From: Candidozyma auris
Lineage: Eukaryota; Ascomycota; Pichiomycetes; Serinales; Metschnikowiaceae
Reading direction: 5' to 3'
Length of the DNA stretch: 64,000 nucleotides
Assembly (NCBI RefSeq): GCF_003013715.1
Contig: NC_072813.1
Coordinates: forward strand, 930,001 to 994,000
Under the pieces are notes generated by a model that searched no databases, was not told the DNA's origin, and saw nothing but the letters and a program-made list of their open reading frames with translations. Of the stretch, positions 41,709 through 51,946 are shown in pieces. Position numbers and translations under genes: made by a program. Numbering within the stretch: position 1 is the first letter of the stretch; the number at the start of each line of letters is the position of its first letter.

Positions 41709-42366
41709 GTGCACACAATGCACCTCCACCTAATGAGCACAGCAATTGACATGAGCCCGATCAGACACAACATGGGACAAAACAAGGGATAGACAAAAAC
41801 AGAAAGCGATTTCCGTTTGGTTGCGTTCAAAGGGTGATCTAAGATGCCTCTAAGTGATAGGAATCTTGTGAAAATCGTCTTTTGCATCTCCTCATCCGCA
41901 GCAGCCGTGCTTCGAAACAAACCCCAAAAATCATGAATTTACTATGATGAGTCATCATGACGGAGTGGCCGGGGGGGTTACGGAACTGACCAGAGGAATT
42001 TTTCGGGGATAGCACTACAAAAGTCACAAATTCGGCTGGGTTCGCGGCGGATGAAAAAACGTGTGTGACTTTTTGGCACCCAAAGGCATCCCGATTTAGT
42101 GTGGTTCGCGGCATTCGGAAAACGGAGCAGGAGATGGTGAGCACCGCTAGGTTCATCGCTTTTGGTTCCAAGAGAGGGAAAACTGCATTTCTATAATCAG
42201 AAGAACGGGAGCAACATGTTGGTGTTTTCAGAGATTTTCTAGCATCATTGTGGGCCTCATCTTGGTGGTACCCTCCCGGTCCAATTCACCTGCCAGATTC
42301 GCAGCCCATATTTTCTAGGTCTTATCTGTTCTGGGGCTTCGGTGCTGCACGCCACCTCAGCCTGCA

Positions 42367-42373
42367 TTAGTAA
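42367..42373 (+). promoter_or_regulatory. Yap1-type response element (TTAGTAA) before RPN4
   Basis: TTAGTAA fits the Yap recognition element TTASTAA. Known precedent: S. cerevisiae RPN4 is induced through Yap1. 308 bp before the ATG. Confidence 0.45.
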
Positions 42374-42385
42374 GCTCCATATATA

Positions 42386-42394
42386 TTTGCCACC
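42386..42394 (-). promoter_or_regulatory. PACE element (GGTGGCAAA) in the RPN4 promoter
   Basis: TTTGCCACC is the exact reverse complement of GGTGGCAAA, the site Rpn4 binds before proteasome genes in S. cerevisiae. It is 13 bp from the Yap-type site, which suggests autoregulation. Confidence 0.5.
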
Positions 42395-42680
42395 ATTTCT
42401 CACATTTTCTTTCTCATCTCACAACACACTCTTCTTACAGCTCAGGAAATTCTTACCTAAGCTTGGCCTGTAGTGTGTTTGACTGGACTCATCCAAATTA
42501 CACAAACCAAAAACCCTTACCTTTCCACCTCGAACTTTAGCTTTTTTCGAAGCCTTCGCTATCCTTCCACAGCCTTCTAAGTGACCAGGTAGCACTTCGA
42601 GAAGCAACAAAAAACATCTCCCCTTTAATTTCGCCTTGTCAGACCACTCAAACAGAAAATTCACCACTGTTGAAGAAATC

Positions 42681-44054
42681 ATGACTTCGTTAGCAGTTTT
42701 ACCTCCCCTTCAGAAGTCCGTATCTGATCTTATGGAGGATGACTTGTATCAGCCATCATCAGCAACAAACGCTCAAGCTGGAAATTCTCCCTCATTGAAT
42801 GCTCAAAATCAGCCCTCTGCCACACAGACCTTGTCAAATTTGCTTAACATCCCTGAATCATTTGTGGAGCACTACAATCGCGTGAATGGTTCCAACCAGC
42901 AGGTGAACTCGACGGTGCCCAGTCTATTTCTTGACTCAAGTAATGACTACTCGAACTTTGAAAGCATGAACACTAATCCTGGTATGACTGATTCGCTGCT
43001 ACCTGACTCTGCTCAACCAAACCCCGCTCCTCAACAGCAGAATTACATTAGACCAGAGGTGCTTCAGAGGAACCACTTCAATAGAAGAAGACGCATCACC
43101 ACGTTAGAGCAGCCGGATATCGGCAATGGAAAGAAGTATAATGACGAGGAGCTTTATTTATTCAACACAGACATCCGGCCGTCGACGCTAATGAACAACA
43201 ATGGCTCCTTCTATCCAAACTCCGCTGACGAATCCTTTTTCATCATGGATAGCGACCTAGATAAATCGTCTCACTTGGGCACAGGGCCCGCCAGTGTTCC
43301 TGTTCCAGGGTTTGAGAGCGACTACGTGATGATGGACAACCTCGCTGAGGAATCCGATTTCAGTGACGACTCTGATGACGAAGATGACGATAACTACTTC
43401 CAAGATGATGACTTTGACGAAATGATGGACTCTGCTGCTCCCCCCTCGCATCAGTTCCCCTCCCCTGCCGGCTTTGCCCCATTTGCATCTCCTCTTGACC
43501 AACCGGTCCAGGAGCTTCCACAGTTAGGTGGGTTTATGGAAAACCTCCATAGAGCGCCTACTACCGAGAGCATGGATTATGGAAGTCATGAGGTCGACTT
43601 CAATCAGGATACTGGCAATGATGTCATGGTTCAAGATCTACAGAGCAGCAACCAGCTAGACCTATTTAAGAGAGAGGATGAGCCTAGAACCATGCCTCCT
43701 CCTCAGACACATCCCCACCACACTACAGCTGCAGAGATCTCCGCCAACAATCCAACGCATGAGTGCACGTTGATAAATCCATCCACAGGAAGCCCTTGTC
43801 ACAAGCATTTTAGCCGGCCTTACGATTTAATAAGACATCAGGAAACCATCCACGCTGCCAGGAAGAAGATATACCGCTGTGTTATTTGCGAAGGCAGGGA
43901 GAATGGTGGCCCGGGCAATGGGAAGTCAAAGACATTCTCCAGAGGTGATGCCTTGTCCAGGCACATCAAAGTCAAGCATGGGATCAGCGGCAGGGACGCT
44001 GCCGACTTGATCAATGAAGCCAAGGAGAATGTGGAATATTTAAGTGTGTGCTGA
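42681..44054 (+). CDS. RPN4: Rpn4, C2H2 transcription factor for proteasome genes
   Basis: 457 residues from ATG 42681 (MTSLAVLPPL); the frame reaches 15 codons further but only from a TTG. The N-terminal half is low-complexity with a strongly acidic activation region near residues 220-255 (Asp/Glu runs). The C-terminal double zinc finger, residues about 360-450, reads ECTLINPSTGSPCHKHFSRPYDLIRHQETIH and then RCVICEG-x-KTFSRGDALSRHIKVKH. This is the unusual pair typical of Rpn4. Family role: activates proteasome subunit genes and is itself a short-lived proteasome substrate, forming a feedback loop. RPN13 is in the same window. Confidence 0.9.
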   Translation: MTSLAVLPPLQKSVSDLMEDDLYQPSSATNAQAGNSPSLNAQNQPSATQTLSNLLNIPESFVEHYNRVNGSNQQVNSTVPSLFLDSSNDYSNFESMNTNPGMTDSLLPDSAQPNPAPQQQNYIRPEVLQRNHFNRRRRITTLEQPDIGNGKKYNDEELYLFNTDIRPSTLMNNNGSFYPNSADESFFIMDSDLDKSSHLGTGPASVPVPGFESDYVMMDNLAEESDFSDDSDDEDDDNYFQDDDFDEMMDSAAPPSHQFPSPAGFAPFASPLDQPVQELPQLGGFMENLHRAPTTESMDYGSHEVDFNQDTGNDVMVQDLQSSNQLDLFKREDEPRTMPPPQTHPHHTTAAEISANNPTHECTLINPSTGSPCHKHFSRPYDLIRHQETIHAARKKIYRCVICEGRENGGPGNGKSKTFSRGDALSRHIKVKHGISGRDAADLINEAKENVEYLSVC

Positions 44055-44178
44055 AGATGCAATACTAATATCAAAGAGCATTTTTTTACGAAGATTTATA
44101 CCTTTTATAATTATACGTTCGTTTTGAATTCTAGTGAATAGATCTATAATATGCATTAAATAATTAATTAGAGTAGAT

Positions 44179-45102
44179 TTATGCTGATGCAGGTAAGCTG
44201 TACATAGGTATCAGGGACCCTTCCTGGTCAAGTTTCTTAAAATGAAAATATTGGTATAGGATGACGAGATCCAATCCCATTTGAAAGAATGCTGCTAGAA
44301 TAAATATGATGGAAATTTCCAGAGTGCCAAAAAACAAGTAGCTTAACTTCGTGAGGTCTCCGCAGAGCCATGATATGAGAAGGACCAGTTTGAAGCTTTT
44401 GACAGACCCAAGTCTATTAAGAAGTAAAATCTGTGGAAGCGGAAGGAGTGACTCAACAAAAAGGCCAAAGAACCCAATTGTAGATCCAAACGTATCGGAT
44501 CTCTGAAAGAAAACAGTTAGGATCGTAAACAAAAGAGTGAATTTTCCTAAAAACAGCCAATATCTATACTGATCGATCCACTGCCAAAAAAAACCGGGTC
44601 TTTTGTAGTGTACATCAAAAAGACGAAGGCCCTGTTTTCCCCATACGGAGATGTACTGAAGGATGGAGGAAAGCTGGTGGTAGTAAAATTCCGACTGGTC
44701 GTAAGAGTACGGCGACACGAGAGCCTTGGGAACGTTGCTGAGCTCCTCCAGGAGGTCGGGTAACTCGGCAAGATTATCTGGGTTGTATGTCTTTGGGCGA
44801 TACTTCAACGAAGTCCACAAAAGAAGGCATTGGATAAATACCATGGAGAAAGACTGGCGTAGAAGCGACACCTCATATGGAACAACAAAGTAGTACAAAA
44901 TTCGAAGAATCGACGACACGAGCATGGATAAGCAGATGTCTATGGAAAACCCGGTAGAGGATTTGTTGCGATATATTCCCCAGCAAGTCAACCCATAGGT
45001 GAAGAGAGGCGTCAGCGAGATGATGAGATTGGTGATTTTCTGGGCGTCAGGAAAGTATTGGAAGTATTGAAGGTACTCTTGGGGGATGTACGACTCTATC
45101 AT
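44179..45102 (-). CDS. ANY1: PQ-loop membrane protein, Any1/Cfs1-like
   Basis: 307 residues with about seven hydrophobic segments in two triple-helix bundles, the PQ-loop (SLC66-type) plan. LTPLFTYGLTCWGIYRNKSSTGFSIDICLSMLVSSILRILYY is the first repeat; LFVESLLPLPQILLLNRLGSVKSFKLVLLISWLCGDLTKLSYLFFG is the second. That arrangement and the Ile/Leu-rich linker match yeast Any1/Cfs1 (PQLC1 relative), which counteracts flippase-linked phospholipid asymmetry in Golgi/endosomes. Length is shorter than the S. cerevisiae protein. The stop lies 125 bp from the RPN4 stop. Other PQ-loop subfamilies cannot be excluded. Confidence 0.75.
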   Translation of the reverse strand: MIESYIPQEYLQYFQYFPDAQKITNLIISLTPLFTYGLTCWGIYRNKSSTGFSIDICLSMLVSSILRILYYFVVPYEVSLLRQSFSMVFIQCLLLWTSLKYRPKTYNPDNLAELPDLLEELSNVPKALVSPYSYDQSEFYYHQLSSILQYISVWGKQGLRLFDVHYKRPGFFWQWIDQYRYWLFLGKFTLLFTILTVFFQRSDTFGSTIGFFGLFVESLLPLPQILLLNRLGSVKSFKLVLLISWLCGDLTKLSYLFFGTLEISIIFILAAFFQMGLDLVILYQYFHFKKLDQEGSLIPMYSLPASA

Positions 45103-46941
45103 GACACTCTATGGGTTACTATGGGCAATTGAAGGTGTGTATTGTTAGGATTTCGCGATGATAGCCTTTTTGGTGTAGGATTGATTTGCAGCCAACAAGA
45201 GGGGACCCTAATACGAGGCAACACAATGTGTTTATTGTTTAGTATTTCAGAGAAGAATTTTGGAGAAGTTCCGAATTAAAAGTCTGACTGTTTGTTGTCT
45301 TTCGGTTTCGGAGAGCTGTTTGTGGAGGACCGAGGGTGGGTAGCAGCAGGAAGCCACAGTGGGGCCGTAAAAGGTGCCGAGTTGGCAGAATTCTTGCTAC
45401 AAAAAGTGTCAGAGGACCAAAGCCAACAACTGATACAAGAACAACAGGGTTTGATACTGAGCATCGTGTTGAGAGTTTAGTGTAAGTCTTCGCATAGTTG
45501 CGGGCATTTATCCGGCCGAAGTGCTACAGAGGCGGCTTCTCGGGGATGTTGCTGATGTGTTTGCTGCTGGTGAGTTTGCAGCTGGTGCGCTGTCTAGCGC
45601 TCAAAAGAAGAAAGTTGTTGGTGAATATACGCCTCATATCGCTAATATTCGGGGGCAGTATCAGAGGCTGTACAAGAGGCTAAGGACACTGCCTACTAGC
45701 AAGCAATTTTCACCCTATCTCTGTCACTAAGTTGGTTATCTCTTCCTTGTACCCGTTTTGTGTCCATTTCTCCGTCGCAATCATCCCTTGTCGATCTCCT
45801 TGAGTCATCTTTTTAACTTGAGCCTATGGCACCTCGGTGATCTCGGTGTTACCCTTCGGGCTCGGAGTGTGGATGAACGGAAGACTGCCAGACCAAATGC
45901 GCAGTTGTCTCAGTTTCTAGTAGTGTAACAAAGCGAGACAAGTGTAGCTGAGGGGTCATTACAGAGTAACAATAAAACAGCTAATTGTGTTCTGCTAATG
46001 GAGGAGGATATTGAACCACGAGTCATTGGTCACTGGCGCATCATTGATTAGAACCAACACACTTTTATATGTGAACGTCAAGAAGCGTAAAAAATGATGA
46101 ATGGACGAGTCTTTATAGTTAATCATTCATTGGTGATACTATACTTTAAGAAATTAGTCTCAGGTCCATGTTTATTAAACCTTGCTTGATAAGTGGAGCT
46201 CTAGAGCTCACAAGACATGCTTTTCTGGAATTTTTTGGAAACTTTATGTTGCTGGCCTACTAGCACCTCCTTTGCCTTTTATCAGCCACTCGTTTCCCAC
46301 CCATTCCTTGACTGCTCAATGGTTGCAAAACGCGGAATGGGTGCGGAATTCGTGAGTCGTCATAACCCACCAACGCAGTCAGGTGGGGCAGGCTCACGAT
46401 AATCGGAGTAGCCGATAAGCACTTTTGGTGTGTCGGAGTCAAGTCCGAAGAGGCATTGACGTCGTGAATGTCTCTGGAAGCCAATGCTCAGTAATCGCAT
46501 CTCCTATTCCCTTTGCTGTTGGCCCTAGAGATCAAAAAAACTTAAGCTTCAGAAAAAAAAAAAATAAAATATAAACGCATCTTAGGCTACCAATAATCCA
46601 GCTATCAGCATACGTGGTGCAGTGTAGGTTCAACATGGTCAATTTTGACAATTCATGCTTTACGTCCGTTGTCTCACTTGGCGCCTGCAACGAAGGTTAA
46701 AAGCGCGAGAGCAACCCGTCAGTTGCTCAACCGAGGATACCCAGAAACAGTCTAAAGTTGTATAATCGAGAAAAATTATAGAGATGCGTATGGATCTTTA
46801 CTTTGCCTGTTCGAAGGAAGCCTGTCTCATTATATCAAGAATATTTCACCACATTAGAGAAGCTCATTGTTGGCGAGTGTAGTAAGAGCTCTTGTGCGGA
46901 AGATAACGTCCAGACGAGGCTAGGAGGCGCTTTGTTCACTA

Positions 46942-46955
46942 GTTTTCGCACCCAT
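46942..46955 (+). promoter_or_regulatory. Recurrent intergenic element, copy 9 (one mismatch)
   Basis: TTTTCGCACCCATT, with C in place of G at position 9, about 650 bp before ICL1. Confidence 0.45.
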
Positions 46956-47141
46956 TCTGCAACTCCATGTGACTGAAGCTGACTCAGGAGTCAGACTCGG
47001 ATACGAGTCACCCCACAACGTGAGCAAGGGTGCTCCTATGTGAACAACTACACCTTCAAGGTCTTTCGAAACCTCTTTTGTAAGTCTTATGGGATCAAGG
47101 AGCCTACTTATGAGCCATACCGTGGTGAGAGAGTAGCAGTG

Positions 47142-47153
47142 TCGGATAAACGG
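47142..47153 (+). promoter_or_regulatory. CSRE-like site before ICL1
   Basis: TCGGATAAACGG matches 11 of 12 positions of the carbon-source-responsive element YCGGAYRRAWGG. A second, weaker CATCCGAG word lies at 47446-47453. This fits derepression on acetate or ethanol by Cat8/Sip4-type factors. Confidence 0.5.
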
Positions 47154-47540
47154 AACCCTCGGGGCCGGCGGTCGGCCATCCACCTCTATGATTCACCCAG
47201 CGTAGCCTCGCACTGTCAACTGGTGGGTAGCCGGACCATGTGCACACTCTGGAGCCCGGGCGTTTCAGAATGTGAAAAGTGAATTCCTGAGGAGAGTCGC
47301 TTCCATCAACAAGGCCTCGTCTGAGTCAAAAGTGAGATACACCACTGATGCCTACCTGGGTGACTCGGGCAAGCCACTAGGTTTGACTTCCCACCCTCCT
47401 TGCTCATTATAGTATCCAGGGGGGGCCTTCTCGGTTTTGTCCGCACATCCGAGGCCCTAAGTAACGCGCGGTTGAGCCAGAGTCTTTCACTGCAGGGCGA
47501 ACGGAGACGCCGAAAAAGTCTGGGGTAACCCTCCTGGTGA

Positions 47541-47548
47541 TATATATA
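47541..47548 (+). promoter_or_regulatory. TATA box of ICL1
   Basis: TATATATA, 58 bp before the start codon, in a plausible position for a strongly regulated gene. Confidence 0.6.
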
Positions 47549-47605
47549 GGGCGTAGTTTCCTGCCATACCTTCACCTTCTCTTTTTTTTCACCATAGATT
47601 TTATC

Positions 47606-49264
47606 ATGCCTTACACTAAAATCGACGTCAACGAAGAAGAAAAATTCTACCAGGACCAAGTGGCCGAGCTCAAGCAGTGGTGGTCGCAGCCTCGTTGGAG
47701 AAAGACCAAGCGTATTTATTCTGCTGAGGAGATTGCCGCCAAGAGAGGCTCCTTGAAGATCGAGTACCCATCTTCCCAGCAGGCTAAGAAGATGTTCAAG
47801 CTCTTGGAGGAGCACGACAAGAACAAAACCGCCTCCTTCACTTTCGGCGCTTTGGACCCTATCTATGTCTCTCAGATGGCCAAATACGTGGACTCTATCT
47901 ACGTTTCCGGCTGGCAATGTTCTTCCACTGCCTCCACCTCCAACGAGCCTTCTCCTGACTTGGCTGACTACCCATACGACACTGTGCCAAACAAGGTGGA
48001 GCACTTGTTCTTTGCCCAGCTTTTCCATGACAGAAAGCAGAGAAACGAGCGTTTGGGCATGACCAAGGAGCAGAGAGCGAAGACCCCTTACATCGACTTC
48101 TTGAGACCCATCATTGCTGATGGTGACACTGGTCACGGTGGTTTGACTGCCATCATCAAGTTGACCAAGTTGTTTATTGAGCGTGGTGCTGCCGGTATCC
48201 ACATTGAGGACCAGGCCCCTGGTACCAAGAAGTGTGGTCACATGGGTGGTAAAGTGTTGGTGCCTGTTCAGGAACACATCAACAGATTGGTTGCCATCAG
48301 AGCCTCTGCCGATATTTGCGGCTCGGACCTCTTGGCTGTGGCCAGAACTGACTCGGAGGCTGCCACTTTGATCACCTCCACCATCGACCACAGAGACCAC
48401 TACTTCATTGCTGGTGCCACCAACCCAGACTCCCCAGACTTGAGTTCTTTGATGGCTGAGGCTGAGGCTTCTGGTGTCTACGGTGACAAGTTGGCCCAAA
48501 TTGAGGTTGACTGGAACAAGAATGCCGGCGTCAAGTTGTTCTCGGAGGCTGTCATCGACGAGATCAAGGCATCCAACATTTCCGACAAGGAGGGTGCCAT
48601 CAAGAAATTCACCGCCAAAGTGAACCCATTGTCTGAGACTTCTCACAAGGAGGCCAGAAAGCTTGCCAAGGAGATCTTGGGTAAGGACATTTACTTCAAC
48701 TGGGACGCTTCCAGAACCAAGGAAGGTTACTACAGATACATTGGTGGTACCCAGTGTGCTGTCATGAGAGGAAGAGCTTTCGCTCCATACGCCGACTTGA
48801 TCTGGATGGAGTCCGCTTTGCCAGACTACGAGCAGGCTAAGGAGTTTGCCGAGGGTGTCAAGGCCAAATGGCCAGACCAGTGGTTGGCTTACAACTTGTC
48901 GCCATCCTTCAACTGGAACGCTGCCATGAACGCCTCTGACCAGGAGACCTACATCAAGAGATTGGGCAAATTGGGTTACGTGTGGCAGTTCATCACTTTG
49001 GCCGGTTTGCACACCACCGCCTTGGCTGTGGACTCTTTCTCCAAGAACTACGCCGAGATTGGCATGAAGGCTTACGGCCAGCAGGTGCAGAAGCCCGAGA
49101 TCGAGGGCGGTGTCGAGGTGGTGAAGCACCAGAAATGGTCTGGTGCTGAATACATTGACTCCCTCTTGAGAATGGTGAGTGGAGGTGTCACTTCTACTGC
49201 GGCCATGGGTGCTGGTGTCACTGAGGAGCAGTTCAAGGAGAACAAGACCAACGGTAAGATCTAA
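47606..49264 (+). CDS. ICL1: Isocitrate lyase
   Basis: 552 residues. It cleaves isocitrate to glyoxylate and succinate, the first step of the glyoxylate bypass needed for growth on C2 compounds and fatty acids. The signature KKCGHMGGK with catalytic Cys (about residue 210) is intact, as are ADGDTGHGG and the NLSPSFNW block. The frame opens 23 codons earlier, but the ATG at 47606 ([12 protein letters not shown]) is the normal start. Length matches yeast Icl1. The C-terminus NGKI is not a standard peroxisomal signal, so location is open. Codon bias is strong, which also leaves a long, meaningless open frame on the other strand. ACS2 at 31.6 kb would feed the same pathway. Confidence 0.96.
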   Translation: MPYTKIDVNEEEKFYQDQVAELKQWWSQPRWRKTKRIYSAEEIAAKRGSLKIEYPSSQQAKKMFKLLEEHDKNKTASFTFGALDPIYVSQMAKYVDSIYVSGWQCSSTASTSNEPSPDLADYPYDTVPNKVEHLFFAQLFHDRKQRNERLGMTKEQRAKTPYIDFLRPIIADGDTGHGGLTAIIKLTKLFIERGAAGIHIEDQAPGTKKCGHMGGKVLVPVQEHINRLVAIRASADICGSDLLAVARTDSEAATLITSTIDHRDHYFIAGATNPDSPDLSSLMAEAEASGVYGDKLAQIEVDWNKNAGVKLFSEAVIDEIKASNISDKEGAIKKFTAKVNPLSETSHKEARKLAKEILGKDIYFNWDASRTKEGYYRYIGGTQCAVMRGRAFAPYADLIWMESALPDYEQAKEFAEGVKAKWPDQWLAYNLSPSFNWNAAMNASDQETYIKRLGKLGYVWQFITLAGLHTTALAVDSFSKNYAEIGMKAYGQQVQKPEIEGGVEVVKHQKWSGAEYIDSLLRMVSGGVTSTAAMGAGVTEEQFKENKTNGKI

Positions 49265-49361
49265 GCAAAAGAAAAAGAAAGATTCTGCCGATTAAATATT
49301 TTTATTATAAAGTAACGTGGCTAAACAGACAAGCATTATCACCGTAATATATGTGCAAGCA

Positions 49362-49372
49362 TTTCGCAGCCA
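49362..49372 (+). promoter_or_regulatory. Recurrent intergenic element, copy 10
   Basis: TTTCGCAGCCA followed by GTTCGCGG, 70 bp before the F-box-like gene in a gap of only 177 bp. Confidence 0.5.
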
Positions 49373-49441
49373 GTTCGCGGGTGTAGTATGATGCCTACTA
49401 AGGCGCTCATCTCACATCACTTCCTTTGACCCTTTATCTAT

Positions 49442-50635
49442 ATGGGCTTTATAGCGCCAGGAATAAGCTATGTACGACCGAGCAATGGAAGGAAGTCCGT
49501 ACATGTTGTTAAATTCAAGCTGCGACAGGTCGCTGTACCTATAGACCGCAGTAAAGTGCGTAGAGCTAGAAGGCTCAAGCTCCCACTCGAACACTCGGAT
49601 TCTGTGCTTGAGCGACTACCTCATGATATTTTGTGGGAGATCTTCTTGCTTGCTGGCATCGATAACAATCTACCGTTGGCCTCAAAGTACTTCATGCGGG
49701 TCCTTAGTGCTCCAAGCTTAGGTGACATTGCGACTGAATCCCTGAATAGGTGGCTCTTCATCCAGGTGCTTGACCGGTGTCTTCTACAAGACTTGAATGT
49801 TCATGTAGATGAAGACTGGGTGGAGAAGTATCATGCTGCTGCCAGTGGGATAGAGGCTCCTTCTGAACTAGTCAAGAAGCTTATCAGTGTACAGAGTGAG
49901 ATTCCCACTTCGATATACCAGAATAGATTTGCCATAGACGTAGACGCCTTCAGTCGTGGTTTCATGAACGATTCTGCACTACACATCATCTTGGAGAGGT
50001 ACCCGGCAGTCGGTGTCATGAGTCTGGAGCAGATCACCAATCAGATTGAGAATCGTCAAAAGTTCATTGAATGGAATTACAGGATATTGATGGAGGCAAT
50101 TAAAAAAGCTCAACAAGCTGATGAAGGTGCAAGTGAGTATTCTGTAATCGATGATGTCAAGAACTTGAAAGAGTTGAAGGCAAATACTGTCTATTTGGAG
50201 CTAGCTCCTCGTGCGGAGATCCCTAACTATTTGTACCTGAGTTTGAATCATTCCAAGGCGGTCATGATCAAGAACTTAATACGAAACTGTGGATGCATTT
50301 TAACGAATGAAGTTGCGTTCACTGCAACGTGTTTCAAAAAGCTTCCTCGTGAGTGCTTCAGCGAATATGTCGCCTTTGAGCCTCAGCAAGTTACCTACAC
50401 CTTTGCAGATTTCGAGTTGCTCATCGAGTGCATTGTTACATCTGAAAGGGAGGAGCTGTCGAAGCATCATATTGAACAACACCTTCAATTGTTATACGAG
50501 CGTGCTGAAAATGCACTCTCCAAATATATTATCGAAGACCATAACAGACTTCGTGACTTAGCCTGGCTCACTCTGCGAGTGCAGAGAGGAAGATTGCAGC
50601 ATTTGTTGTCGGAAAAATCACTAGAAACGCTTTGA
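49442..50635 (+). CDS. F-box-like protein of unknown target
   Basis: 397 residues. An F-box-like segment lies at about 55-90 (SVLERLPHDILWEIFLLAGIDNNLPLASKYFMRVL), the usual LP-x-DIL start with a Leu-rich helix. If functional it would link a substrate to an SCF ubiquitin ligase through Skp1. The rest is helical with no repeat type that I can identify. The N-terminus is basic. The recurrent promoter element is 70 bp upstream. I see no orthologue with a name. Confidence 0.65.
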   Translation: MGFIAPGISYVRPSNGRKSVHVVKFKLRQVAVPIDRSKVRRARRLKLPLEHSDSVLERLPHDILWEIFLLAGIDNNLPLASKYFMRVLSAPSLGDIATESLNRWLFIQVLDRCLLQDLNVHVDEDWVEKYHAAASGIEAPSELVKKLISVQSEIPTSIYQNRFAIDVDAFSRGFMNDSALHIILERYPAVGVMSLEQITNQIENRQKFIEWNYRILMEAIKKAQQADEGASEYSVIDDVKNLKELKANTVYLELAPRAEIPNYLYLSLNHSKAVMIKNLIRNCGCILTNEVAFTATCFKKLPRECFSEYVAFEPQQVTYTFADFELLIECIVTSEREELSKHHIEQHLQLLYERAENALSKYIIEDHNRLRDLAWLTLRVQRGRLQHLLSEKSLETL

Positions 50636-50932
50636 GCTTTCAAGCTATTATATGATTAGATAATTCACCTATTAATAGAAAACTAATAGTCACAAACGTA
50701 TTCTAAATAAACGACTTACGTTCTAGATAAACTACTCACCAGGCGAGTATCCTTCTGATTCAAACAGAACGGTCCTTTTTATTATGTACGACAGCTTGAA
50801 TTAAGCGGAATACTCAGGTGCTTAATGAGGTCTACATGTTACGATCGCACCCGACAAGAAGCTCTTTGTTCATGCTCTAGGGCAGTATTCTAACAGTGTG
50901 CCCGCACTGAAAGTAGATAATAGACTGGCAAT
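50636..50932. other. Convergent gap F-box-like/PHO85
   Basis: 297 bp between stop codons, AT-rich, without recognisable elements. Confidence 0.5.
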
Positions 50933-51946
50933 CTATTGCTGTGGTTGTGGCTGGTGCTGGTGGTGCTGGTAGGGATCAGCCAATGGTTGCATCGTGGGGT
51001 TCGGCAATGGGTTTCCAAGTTCGTGAAACCAAGGGTGCTGTAACGCCTGTCTGGCAGTTATGCGAGCCTCAGGACGCATCTGTAGTAAAGAGGTCAATAG
51101 ATTCAAGCCCATTGGGTCCAAATTGGGCACAATCAAGCGCAAATCTTGAGGAACGTAGATTTGCCAATTGTTCTTAAAGTTGGGATATTGGGACACACCA
51201 GGCCAGGTTCTCTCATTTGGTGTACCCATGAGTCTAAATATCTTGTTGAGCTGATCATCGTTGGCGGTACCAGGAAATAAAGGTTTACCCGTGCACATTT
51301 CAGCGAATATGCAACCGGCAGACCAAATGTCGATGGAAGTGGTGTAAGCGCGAGAGCCCAACAAGACATCGGGAGCTCTGTACCACAAGGTTACAACCTC
51401 ATTGGAAAACGTGTTGAATGGAATACCGAAGGCACGCGCCAAGCCGAAATCACCAATTTTCAACTCGCCCTTCTGGTTGATCAAAAGATTTTGCGGCTTC
51501 AAGTCACGATGCAAAACAGAGTTATCGTGGCAAAACATAATACCCTTGAGTAACTGAAACATAAACAGCTTAACAATTTTCAAGTCTAGTGCGCCGTTGT
51601 TGCCGTGGGTCTCCATGTACTTTTTCAAGTCCTTGTCCATGTACTCGAAGACAAGAGTCAACTTGTTCTCGGTGTGGATCACATCGTACAAGGTAACAAT
51701 GTTCTCGTACTCCAATTCCTTCATGAGAGAGATCTCTCGTATGGCCGTCGACGGTGTGCCCTCTTCGGAATCCAAGCTGATCTCCTTAAGAGCCACGAGT
51801 GCGCCGGTCGCTCTATTTCTGCCCTTGTAAACTGTGGCATAAGTACCCTCTCCAAGTTTCTCGAGCTGCTGAAATCTGCATGTTAGCGATACGAGGCGAA
51901 GCGTAACCTATTCAAAAATTACATACTGGGACGAGGACCCTGTCAT
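50933..51946 (-). CDS. PHO85: Cyclin-dependent kinase Pho85, two exons
   Basis: Exon 1 (51927-51946) joins exon 2 (50933-51875) to give 320 residues beginning [20 protein letters not shown]. Without splicing the frame has no good ATG and starts at a GTG inside the kinase fold. Pho85 with its cyclins controls phosphate response, glycogen, and cell-cycle steps. Features: catalytic Lys37 in VALKEI, the PSTAIRE helix (about 48-54; the PSTAIRE spelling rather than Cdk PSTAIRE variants), [10 protein letters not shown] and [12 protein letters not shown] Gln/His/Pro-rich tail of about 20 residues ends the protein. S. cerevisiae PHO85 also has an intron near its 5' end, in keeping with this model. Confidence 0.93.
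51876..51926 (-). other. Intron of PHO85 (51 nt)
   Basis: GTATGT, branch GCTAAC, then ATGC and AG. Using the first AG gives Gln-Phe-Gln-Gln at the junction, as in Pho85 orthologues. The next AG downstream would lose that sequence. Confidence 0.88.

Larger units (their letters stand above)
41250..42680. promoter_or_regulatory. Long RPN4 promoter/leader region
   Basis: 1.43 kb before RPN4. It holds recurrent elements at 41698 and 42298 and two TTCGCGGC words (42040-42110). A Yap1-type TTAGTAA lies at 42367 and a PACE-type TTTGCCACC at 42386. Only chance ORFs. The length suits a stress-responsive transcription-factor gene. Confidence 0.55.
45103..47605. other. 2.5 kb non-coding region between ANY1-like and ICL1
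   Basis: The longest gap. It holds a partial recurrent element (TTTGCAGCCA, 45185-45194) and TTTTCGCACCCATT at 46942. Two adjoining frames at 45292-45480 and 45473-45730 could be degraded coding sequence. CSRE-like and TATA sites lie near ICL1. Long upstream regions are usual for carbon-regulated genes. No RNA gene was recognised. Confidence 0.55.

Noticed and set aside
47306..49129. 607-codon open frame antisense to ICL1
   Set aside because: Strong codon bias on the sense strand removes stops from the other strand; the peptide is Val/Leu/Gly-rich and resembles nothing.
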